From: Methylovorus sp. MM2
Lineage (GTDB): Bacteria > Pseudomonadota > Gammaproteobacteria > Burkholderiales > Methylophilaceae
Direction: 5' to 3'
Length of the DNA: 64,000 nt
NCBI RefSeq assembly: GCF_001648895.1
Contig: NZ_LXUF01000001.1
Location: forward strand, 1,099,726-1,163,725
The position numbers and the translations under genes were made by a program. This document shows, in pieces, positions 57,510 through 64,000 of this stretch (the stretch's first letter is position 1; each line of letters opens with the position of its first letter). The notes beneath the pieces were generated by a model, which saw only the letters and a program-made list of their open reading frames with translations, did no database searches and had not been told where the DNA came from.

Positions 57510-58217
57510 TTACTGATTGGCGAAAACGGCCTCTAATTGTTTGGCTGATAAATCACCAGAATGCAGAGCGCTTGCGATTAATGCCCCTTGTATGCCCATC
57601 GACGTTAATGTCGAGATATCCGTAGCATCGCGCACACCACCCGCTGCATAGATTGCGCTGTGGGTGGATGCACTTAGTATCTCATTCAGTTTCTTCATAT
57701 CAGGTCCTAGGCCACTACCGACATGATTAAGTGTCATGGCGATGACTTTTTCGGGCCAACTCGAACTATCTTCCAGTAGCTCTGGAGGTCCTTTGTAGCC
57801 AGTAGGCGTAAAGTCCAGCGATAATATCAATTGGTGTTGATAGACGCGCTTAATAGCAAGGTAGTTATCCATGCTTCTGAGGCTTTCAGTACCTATGACA
57901 AATTTGATCGGCAGGTCATGCCATTCATACAGGTCCGAGACTTCGCTAAAACCACTATCCAGCCATAACTCGATATGGGGAAAGCGCCGATTGATTGTTT
58001 TAATGGTGTCGTAATGGTGACCATTGCGCTGAATGCTATTCAGGTCGGCGATGTAGAGTTCTTTAAATGGGTATAATTCAATTAAGGATTGGGTGATATG
58101 CATAGGATCACTTGATGTACAAAGGGGGGAATTGATAGGTTGATAGTTTTTCCGGTCACCGCGTTTTGCGTGTACAACCTTGCCATCTAATAGATCTATA
58201 ACAGGAATAATATTCAA
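57510..58217 (-). CDS. HisA-like isomerase of the H4MPT cluster
   Basis: The 235-residue protein has the HisA/HisF (beta/alpha)8 fold: MNIIPVIDLLDGKVVHAKRG at the start and AIYAAGGVRDATDI at the phosphate-binding end. Both catalytic aspartates of HisA have counterparts (Asp8 and Asp135 in LSLDFTPTGYKG). It is not in a his operon but among H4MPT/methylofuran genes, and similar proteins occur in such clusters of other methylotrophs. It may isomerise a ribosyl intermediate; the substrate is unknown. Convergent with fae, divergent from the MfnD-like gene. Confidence 0.85.
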   Translation of the reverse strand: MNIIPVIDLLDGKVVHAKRGDRKNYQPINSPLCTSSDPMHITQSLIELYPFKELYIADLNSIQRNGHHYDTIKTINRRFPHIELWLDSGFSEVSDLYEWHDLPIKFVIGTESLRSMDNYLAIKRVYQHQLILSLDFTPTGYKGPPELLEDSSSWPEKVIAMTLNHVGSGLGPDMKKLNEILSASTHSAIYAAGGVRDATDISTLTSMGIQGALIASALHSGDLSAKQLEAVFANQ

Positions 58218-58252
58218 TTTATTTCGCTTAAAGCTGCCCAGGAAAGTATTGC

Positions 58253-59260
58253 TTGAAGATATTCGTTTGTGAATTCATCACCGGTGGGGGATTATACCGC
58301 GAGCCTCTGTCAACCTCTCTTGTAAAAGAGGGAGAGTTGATGCGCAATGCGCTTTTACGTGATCTGTCTGATATTCCAGAGGTCTATTTGACAACGACAT
58401 TCGATTACCGATTATCGCCTCCGAGTTTTGTGCATAAAACCGTTCAGGTAGGCCTGCATGAAGATATCTGGGATATATGGGTAAGCATGACTGCCGAGTG
58501 TGATGCTGCTTGGCTGATTGCGCCTGAGACTGATGGCCTGTTATTAAAATTGACGCAGATGGTTGAAGAGCAGGGAAAAGTTCTACTCGGTTGTCATGCA
58601 TATGCTGTTGAGGTGGCGAGTAGTAAATATAAAACCTGGCAAGTGCTTTCAAATGCGGGCGTGGAAGTGATTCCTACCGATGACGTCAATCATTGGCAAC
58701 CAAATATAGAGGGTAGTTGGGTGGTTAAGCCTGATGACGGTACTGATTGTGAGGGAAGCCTATATTTTGAAACCTCTGCGTATTTGACTAGCTGGCTTAG
58801 TCAGAAAGATGATGAAGCCTTATCTGTTGTACAACCTTATCAACGAGGCCGTGCAGCCAGTATCTCGATGGTATGCAAAGATGGTGATGGCTGGCTGCTA
58901 AGCTGTAATAGTCAGAAAATCAACCTTGAGGTTTCTCAAGGGATAGGCAAGTTTTCATATTCCGGCAGTATCGTGAATGGGTTGGCAGAACATTGGACGC
59001 TATTTGAAGATTTGGCAAAGCGAATCGCAAAAGTGATACCGAGTTTGCGTGGCTATGTTGGCGTTGATGTGATTATGGATGAGCTGAGTCGCGATCTGCA
59101 TGTGCTGGAGATTAACCCGCGTTTAACGACTTCTTATGTTGGTTTGAGGCAGGCGATTGACTACAACCCAGCACGCTTGGTTGTAGACTTGCTCTATAAT
59201 GATGCTTTCTCACTCCCGCCAATCTCGCGAAATATCGTGGAAATCTCCTTAAATGCATGA
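58253..59260 (+). CDS. ATP-grasp ligase, MfnD-like (TTG start)
   Basis: MfnD is the archaeal tyramine-glutamate ligase of methanofuran synthesis; methylotroph methylofuran carries a polyglutamate tail on a tyrosine-type core. The 335 residues start MKIFVCEFITGGGLYREPL, a signature of this family, with WVVKPDDGTDCEGSLYF as ATP loop and LEINPRLTTSYVGLRQAI as metal site. It starts at TTG 58253 with AGGAAA ten bases before. It overlaps the next gene by 8 bases. Function is by homology. Confidence 0.87.
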   Translation: MKIFVCEFITGGGLYREPLSTSLVKEGELMRNALLRDLSDIPEVYLTTTFDYRLSPPSFVHKTVQVGLHEDIWDIWVSMTAECDAAWLIAPETDGLLLKLTQMVEEQGKVLLGCHAYAVEVASSKYKTWQVLSNAGVEVIPTDDVNHWQPNIEGSWVVKPDDGTDCEGSLYFETSAYLTSWLSQKDDEALSVVQPYQRGRAASISMVCKDGDGWLLSCNSQKINLEVSQGIGKFSYSGSIVNGLAEHWTLFEDLAKRIAKVIPSLRGYVGVDVIMDELSRDLHVLEINPRLTTSYVGLRQAIDYNPARLVVDLLYNDAFSLPPISRNIVEISLNA

Positions 59261-60296
59261 TCAAAATTCAGCATTGATTACCTTAGGCTGGGATGTCGGT
59301 GGCGCACACCTTAAAGTTGCATTGGTGAACACTGATGGTGTCGCATTGCAAGTGGTTCAGGTCAAATGTCGCTTGTGGCTGGGCATAGAGCAATTAGAGC
59401 AAGCTGTAGACGAAGTATTAGGGCAATTGCAGTATGCGGCAGGGCAGCATGTCGTCACTATGACGGGCGAGCTGGCCGATATATTCCCTGACCGCATCTC
59501 TGGCGTTATGCAGATTGCTGATGTGATGCGCCAGAAGCTTTCTGGGCAGGTCACATTTTATGCAGGCACATCTGGTTTTGTCGCAATTGCAGATGTCGCT
59601 TATAAGTCTGCTGCCATCGCTTCAGCGAATTGGCTTGCGAGTGCAAGTTTTTTGGCAAAACAGATTCCTCAGGCTTTATTTATCGATATTGGCAGTACTA
59701 CTGCGGATATCGTGCTCTTGAATGAGGGGCACCCCTTTACGCGAGGTATTTCAGATGCGGAACGCATGAAGTCTGAGTCGCTGATTTATACCGGCGTTGT
59801 ACGTACTCCTGTCATGGCGGTGAGTAGCCGAGTGCCATTCTTGGGTGAGTGGGTGACTTTGGCCGCAGAGTATTTTTCCACGATGGCGGATATATACAGG
59901 CTTACTGGCGACTTAAAACTTGCGGATGATATGGCCGATACGGCAGATGGTGCAGGAAAGACGGTGGAAGATAGTGCCCGTCGTCTTGCAAGAATGATCG
60001 GACATGATCTTGATGATGCCCCAATGAGTGCTTGGGTGGCTTTGGCCAATGCATTTAAGCAGCAACAGCTTAATCGTTTGAAAGATGCCGTATTGCGCCA
60101 TTACTCATGTGGAATCATTGATGCGGATGCGCCCATGATTGGCGCAGGCGTGGGTCGTTTTCTTGTATTCGAATTGGCCAACCAGTTGAACCGTGATTAT
60201 TATGATGCGAGTAATTTTATTCGCGCCCAAACTGATACCACTAAATATTGGGCGAGTGCCTGTTTGCCTGCTTACGCAGTAGCTGCGTTAAGGTAA
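59253..60296 (+). CDS. H4MPT-linked C1 transfer protein, MfnF-like
   Basis: The 347-residue protein has the ASKHA (hexokinase/acetone carboxylase) fold: LGWDVGGAHLKVALVNTDG at the start and LFIDIGSTTADIVLLNEGHP in the middle are the two phosphate loops, with GAGVGRFLVFELA near the end. The archaeal homologue MfnF joins the furan amine with gamma-glutamyltyramine in methanofuran synthesis. It overlaps the MfnD-like gene by 8 bases and precedes pabB by 10. The methylofuran role is inferred from the family and place. Confidence 0.87.
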   Translation: MHDQNSALITLGWDVGGAHLKVALVNTDGVALQVVQVKCRLWLGIEQLEQAVDEVLGQLQYAAGQHVVTMTGELADIFPDRISGVMQIADVMRQKLSGQVTFYAGTSGFVAIADVAYKSAAIASANWLASASFLAKQIPQALFIDIGSTTADIVLLNEGHPFTRGISDAERMKSESLIYTGVVRTPVMAVSSRVPFLGEWVTLAAEYFSTMADIYRLTGDLKLADDMADTADGAGKTVEDSARRLARMIGHDLDDAPMSAWVALANAFKQQQLNRLKDAVLRHYSCGIIDADAPMIGAGVGRFLVFELANQLNRDYYDASNFIRAQTDTTKYWASACLPAYAVAALR

Positions 60297-60306
60297 CCCT
60301 AATACG

Positions 60307-61701
60307 ATGCTAAGCCAACCGACGTTGATACACGAGCTTACTTATTCCCCCGATAGTGCCATATTATTTGCGCGTATCGCTAACCAGCCTTGGGCAATAT
60401 ATCTGGATAGCGGCCGACCACAGAGTCAGTATGGACGCTATGATATTTTGACGGCTAATCCGTTTATTACACTATCGACGGTTGATGGCGAAACTAAGAT
60501 TTCATCTGCGGATAGGGTCGATACATCATCTGCTGATCCATTTGCGCTATTAAAGACCACCCTTGAGGCATATAAAGTAACGAATAGCGGCTTGCCTTTT
60601 GAAGGTGGGGCAATAGGCTACTTTGGTTACGATCTGGCGCGTCGTTTGGAGCATATGCCATCATCTGCCTTGGATGGAGAGCACATTCCGCAAATGATGG
60701 TGGGAATATATGACTGGGCTGTTGTTGTTGACCATAAAACTCAAAAATCCTGTCTGGTTTCGCATGGATTTAACCCGGCTACCCATACCCAGTGGCAAGG
60801 TCTGTGTGATTTATTCGATGCACCGCTTGAAATACCTGAGTCAACATTTGAGGTTGTCTCGGAGGTGGTTTCAAATATGGATTTGCCTGCCTACGAAAAA
60901 GCTTTTGAGAAGATACAGCACTATATTCACGAAGGTGATTGCTATCAGGTGAATCTGGCGCAACGCTTTTCGGCGAGCGCTATGGGTAATGCTTGGACAG
61001 CCTACGAATACTTGCGTGAAATAAGCCCCGCACCTTTTCTAGCCTATATGAATCTGCCCGGATTGCAGGTGCTTTCTGCTTCACCAGAGCGTTTTCTGCA
61101 AGTCAGTGGGCGTCATGTCGAGACGCGACCTATCAAGGGCACACGTCCACGTGCCGCTGACGCTGAAGAAGATGCAAAGAATGCACAGGAGCTAGAGGCT
61201 AGCCTGAAAGACCGCGCAGAGAACTTGATGATTGTGGATTTGTTACGTAACGACATCAGTAAAAGCTGCGCAGTGGGCTCGGTGAAAGCCGAGCGACTAT
61301 TTGCGCTTGAAAGCTTTGCCAATGTGCACCATCTTGTCAGTACCGTGACGGGTAAGTTGGCATCGGGCAATACAGCGATTGATCTGTTACGGGGTTGTTT
61401 CCCCGGTGGTTCGATTACCGGTGCCCCAAAACTCAGGGCGATAGAGATCATCGAAGAGCTGGAGCCTCACAGGCGTGGACTATATTGCGGTGCGATAGGC
61501 TATATCGGCTTTGACGGTAATATGGATACCAATATCACGATCCGCACGGCAGTTTATTCTGATGGCGAGATTCGTTTTTGGGCCGGAGGTGGTATTGTTG
61601 CAGATTCTGAAATGCAAAAAGAGTATCGCGAAACATGGGATAAAGCTTCCTCCATGCTTGAATTAATGCAGCATTTTGGCAAGAATAATAACGGCAGTTA
61701 G
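60307..61701 (+). CDS. pabB: Aminodeoxychorismate synthase component I
   Basis: PabB makes 4-amino-4-deoxychorismate, the source of p-aminobenzoate for folate and, here, for beta-RFAP synthase. It is a chorismate-binding enzyme; the motif PIKGTRPR (Lys277) is the PabB version with the nucleophilic Lys, where anthranilate synthase has Ala. The 464 residues are normal and no amidotransferase is fused. Its place among H4MPT genes supports a dedicated p-aminobenzoate supply. Confidence 0.92.
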   Translation: MLSQPTLIHELTYSPDSAILFARIANQPWAIYLDSGRPQSQYGRYDILTANPFITLSTVDGETKISSADRVDTSSADPFALLKTTLEAYKVTNSGLPFEGGAIGYFGYDLARRLEHMPSSALDGEHIPQMMVGIYDWAVVVDHKTQKSCLVSHGFNPATHTQWQGLCDLFDAPLEIPESTFEVVSEVVSNMDLPAYEKAFEKIQHYIHEGDCYQVNLAQRFSASAMGNAWTAYEYLREISPAPFLAYMNLPGLQVLSASPERFLQVSGRHVETRPIKGTRPRAADAEEDAKNAQELEASLKDRAENLMIVDLLRNDISKSCAVGSVKAERLFALESFANVHHLVSTVTGKLASGNTAIDLLRGCFPGGSITGAPKLRAIEIIEELEPHRRGLYCGAIGYIGFDGNMDTNITIRTAVYSDGEIRFWAGGGIVADSEMQKEYRETWDKASSMLELMQHFGKNNNGS

Positions 61702-61729
61702 ATATGCTTGAATCTGGGAGAAATATCGT

Positions 61730-62356
61730 ATGTGGATAGTGAAACTGGGCGGCAGTCTTCTAGGGTCGCCTGAACTGAATGAATGGCTGGAAGTATTGGC
61801 GCATCATGGTGATGGCAAGGTAGTCATTGTTCCAGGTGGCGGGTTGCTCGCTGATGCAGTGCGTGAATCACAGCGTATGAGTGGCTGTAGCGATCTTGTT
61901 GCGCATAAGATGGCCGTCATGGCGATGGATCAGTTTGGTGTATTGATGTCTGGGCTTAATAGCGAATTAGTCACCGCATCGAACGAACTTGAGATTGCAG
62001 AACGTGGCTGGCAGCACCGTGCGATCGTCTGGCTGCCGAGTGAAATGGTGCTGGCTGACGAGACTATCCCTACTAATTGGCAGGTCACATCAGATAGCTT
62101 GGCTGCTTGGCTGGCAAGTAAGCTGAATGCTGAACATCTCATATTAGTGAAATCCGAACGCTTGGACCTTGACCAGATATCACTAGAGCGCCTGACAAAA
62201 GAAGGTTTCGTCGATGAGCATTTTGGTGACTATATCGTCGGCAAGACATTCAACACTTGGGTATTAGGTAAGCAGGATCACAATATTTTTCATGACAAAT
62301 TATCAGAAGAGATTTTGACTGAAACTGGTTTGCCCGTCATGTGTTCCTGGAACTAA
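61730..62356 (+). CDS. Amino-acid-kinase-fold protein, MfnE-like
   Basis: MfnE phosphorylates aminomethylfuran phosphate in methanofuran synthesis. The 208-residue protein starts MWIVKLGGSLLGSPEL and has IVPGGGLLADAVRES, the two glycine loops of the aspartate/uridylate kinase superfamily. It follows pabB by 28 bases and the pterin dehydratase follows 11 bases later. The role is inferred from family and place. Confidence 0.83.
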   Translation: MWIVKLGGSLLGSPELNEWLEVLAHHGDGKVVIVPGGGLLADAVRESQRMSGCSDLVAHKMAVMAMDQFGVLMSGLNSELVTASNELEIAERGWQHRAIVWLPSEMVLADETIPTNWQVTSDSLAAWLASKLNAEHLILVKSERLDLDQISLERLTKEGFVDEHFGDYIVGKTFNTWVLGKQDHNIFHDKLSEEILTETGLPVMCSWN

Positions 62357-62367
62357 AGGAGAGCGAT

Positions 62368-62760
62368 ATGAACGATGTGACTGATAAACCAAGTGATGAA
62401 CATGTGTATAGCCTTGATGAAATCAATGTTAAATTGGCGGCTGAACTTCCTCATTGGTATTTTGAAGATGGCTGGATTCGCCGTAAGTACAAGACCAGTG
62501 GCTGGAAGGGTACGTTAATGGTGGTGAATACGGTCGGGCATTTGGCTGAAGCTGCATGGCATCATCCAGATCTGACAGTTTCTTATGCGTTTGTCATCGT
62601 TAAGCTATGCACACATAGCGCCAAAGGCATTACAGATAAAGACTGGACGCTAGCCAAGAAGATAGAGGACGTCATCCAATGGCAACCGGGCAAAGAAGCT
62701 GGGGCGCTTGAAGGCACACCCAACGACGATGCTCGTTTCAAATATATCAAATACGATTAA
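62368..62760 (+). CDS. Pterin-4a-carbinolamine dehydratase-like protein
   Basis: The 130-residue protein carries the family motif HHPDLTVSYAFVIVKLCTHSAKGITDKDWTLA (key HHP, then Y, TH and D; about residues 67-97). Family members dehydrate 4a-hydroxypterins, or act as pterin-binding partners. In an H4MPT island a role in tetrahydropterin synthesis or repair is likely. ATG 62368 with AAGGAGAG upstream is preferred over an upstream frame start at 62341 that overlaps the kinase gene. It overlaps the convergent RND gene by 4 bases. Confidence 0.88.
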   Translation: MNDVTDKPSDEHVYSLDEINVKLAAELPHWYFEDGWIRRKYKTSGWKGTLMVVNTVGHLAEAAWHHPDLTVSYAFVIVKLCTHSAKGITDKDWTLAKKIEDVIQWQPGKEAGALEGTPNDDARFKYIKYD

Positions 62761-64000
62761 ATCGCTTCGCGTTTTTCAAAGCGTCCGAAGTGCAGCATGA
62801 TGGTCGGCAGTATCAATAAGTTCAGGATGGTAGATGTAATGAGACCGCCTACAATGATCATGGCCATCGGCCCTTCGATTTCCTTGCCTGGCTGACCACT
62901 TCCTGCTGCTAAGGGTAGTAAGCCTAATGCCGTCACCAATGCGGTCATCAATATAGATGGCAAGCGTTCAGATGCGCCTCTTATGGCAGTTTCCAATCCC
63001 CATGTCATGCCTTCAGCATCTATCAGGTGCTGGTAGTGTGAGACCAGCATGATTGAATTGCGTAATGTGATGCCGAAAAGTGTCACGAAACCGACCATGG
63101 TGCCGAGTGATACCCAACCGCCTGAGAGTATCGCTGCCAGCACACCACCAATGAGTGCAAAAGGCAGGTTTGCGAAGGTCAGCAACAGATTGCGTAGTTG
63201 ACCAAATGCGATATAAAGCATAATGAAAATGCCCGCAACCGCCAAAATCGAATGTACGATCAAGTCGCGTCGTGATTGTGCCTCTGCCTCTGCTGAGCCT
63301 GTGTAGGAGACGTAATTCCCCGGTGAGAGCTGCACTTCGGATTTGATACGCTTCTTTAATTCATCTGAGAAAGATTGGATATCGCGCCCCGTGACATTGG
63401 CTGTCACGCTTTGTATACGTTTCGCGCCTGAATGCAGAATCTTGGAGCGCCCGTTTTCCTGTGATATGTCTGCGATATCGCTCAGGCGAACCAAGCGGCC
63501 TTCATTATTGATCAAAGGTAATTTTGCTACCTGCTGTATGTTGTTGCGCGATTTTTCATCAAGTACGACACTCACGCCGATGACACGACTATTCTGGAAA
63601 ACTTGCGCAACCGGCACACTTTCATAAGCTGCACGAATGTTATCGAGTACATCGGTGACCTGGAAGCCGAGCTGCAAGAGTTTCTCTGGGCGTAACCGTA
63701 TAACGAGCTGTGGTGTGCCCGGTGGCGACTGAATCAGCACATCGTTAGCCCCTTGGATGCCGGAAATGACACCCGCGATCTTTTGTGCATCACGATCCAA
63801 TGCATCCAGATTGTTGCCATAGATATTGATCACTTGCGATGCTGCATAGCCGGAGATGGTTTCTTCAATGCGTTCGGTCAAAAATGTATTGATCGCAAAA
63901 TTGACACCAACAAACCCTGGTGGAGTAGGGCCGTCATCATCATAGCCTGAAAGCTTTTCTCGGATATCTTCGAGTATCCTGTTTTGCTCATCGCCGGATA
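62757..64000 (-). CDS. RND heavy-metal efflux permease (CzcA/CusA family), C-terminal part
   Basis: RND pumps export metal ions across the envelope with a fusion protein and an outer-membrane channel. About 414 residues are visible; the frame stays open to the window edge. Visible parts: a periplasmic porter section with VIQSPPGTPQLVIRLRPEKL-like sequence, several membrane helices (about five, with GSAEAEAQSRRDLIVHSILA leading in), and the region GEIEGPMAMIIVGGLITSTILNL near the end. A TTG at 63881 is internal. The metal specificity cannot be told. It is convergent with the pterin dehydratase gene. Confidence 0.92.
   Translation of the reverse strand, partial: SGDEQNRILEDIREKLSGYDDDGPTPPGFVGVNFAINTFLTERIEETISGYAASQVINIYGNNLDALDRDAQKIAGVISGIQGANDVLIQSPPGTPQLVIRLRPEKLLQLGFQVTDVLDNIRAAYESVPVAQVFQNSRVIGVSVVLDEKSRNNIQQVAKLPLINNEGRLVRLSDIADISQENGRSKILHSGAKRIQSVTANVTGRDIQSFSDELKKRIKSEVQLSPGNYVSYTGSAEAEAQSRRDLIVHSILAVAGIFIMLYIAFGQLRNLLLTFANLPFALIGGVLAAILSGGWVSLGTMVGFVTLFGITLRNSIMLVSHYQHLIDAEGMTWGLETAIRGASERLPSILMTALVTALGLLPLAAGSGQPGKEIEGPMAMIIVGGLITSTILNLLILPTIMLHFGRFEKREAI

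Noticed and set aside
60307-61701. Anthranilate synthase component I (trpE)
   Set aside because: The motif PIKGT with Lys is the PabB form, and the context needs p-aminobenzoate, not tryptophan.
1-64000. CRISPR arrays, transposases, phage genes, tRNA or rRNA
   Set aside because: I looked for regular short repeats, insertion-sequence ends, integrases, cloverleaf-type sequences and rRNA signatures in the gaps and found none that I could support.

Overview
The window comes from a methylotrophic betaproteobacterium, most likely a member of the Methylophilaceae (Methylotenera/Methylophilus/Methylobacillus relatives). The call rests on co-occurrence of the ribulose monophosphate enzymes (hexulose-phosphate synthase, hexulose-phosphate isomerase, transaldolase), the tetrahydromethanopterin (H4MPT)-linked formaldehyde oxidation genes (fae, mtdB, mch, fhcABCD), the cofactor-synthesis genes for that pathway, and a pqqABCDE operon serving PQQ-dependent methanol/methylamine-type dehydrogenases. 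Base composition looks moderate to slightly AT-rich by eye. Genus cannot be fixed without a search.

Layout. (1) 1-22.5 kb is a conserved housekeeping backbone: asd (partial)-fimV-truA-trpF-trpB-trpA-accD-folC-SPOR protein-cvpA-purF-metZ, two small proteins, a convergent 2-Cys peroxiredoxin, then gyrA-serC-pheA-[diguanylate cyclase]-hisC. A very convincing SAM-II-type riboswitch with its own promoter and attenuator sits before metZ. (2) 22.5-27.4 kb: a FadL-type outer-membrane protein diverging from pqqA-pqqB-pqqC-pqqD-pqqE; the 23-residue pqqA is present, and a strong hairpin separates it from pqqB. (3) 27.4-38.5 kb: assimilatory sulfate reduction (cysH; tauE-like permease-cysI-DUF934-cysD-cysN with a divergent CysB-type LysR regulator), interrupted by a Bcr/CflA-type exporter, recQ and a 7Fe ferredoxin. 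(4) 38.5-42.9 kb: assorted genes (DUF302, HerA-like ATPase, DUF4124, YigZ, a small protein, an AT-rich lipoprotein). (5) 42.9-62.8 kb: a nearly continuous C1 island: fhcB-A-D-C on the minus strand; divergently beta-RFAP synthase (mptG), mtdB, an ATP-grasp ligase with a probable ATT start codon, mch, a RimK-like ligase, a CitG-like protein, tal, hps, hpi, fae, a HisA-like protein (minus), an MfnD-like ligase, an MfnF-like protein, pabB, an MfnE-like kinase and a pterin carbinolamine dehydratase. (6) The end holds part of an RND efflux pump.

How it works together: PQQ supports periplasmic dehydrogenases making formaldehyde. Fae condenses formaldehyde with H4MPT, MtdB and Mch oxidise it to formyl-H4MPT, and FhcABCD transfers the formyl group to a methanofuran analogue and releases formate. 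Hps/Hpi/Tal assimilate formaldehyde into sugar phosphates. Beta-RFAP synthase, PabB, the pterin dehydratase, three ATP-grasp ligases, and MfnE/MfnF/HisA/CitG-like proteins are the likely makers of H4MPT and methylofuran.

Most notable for follow-up: the SAM-II riboswitch/attenuator, the probable ATT start, a diverged Fae with an N-terminal insertion, tandem long hairpins between hpi and fae, the pqqA-pqqB hairpin, and the incompletely understood cofactor genes. I saw no CRISPR array, transposase, phage gene, rRNA or tRNA.
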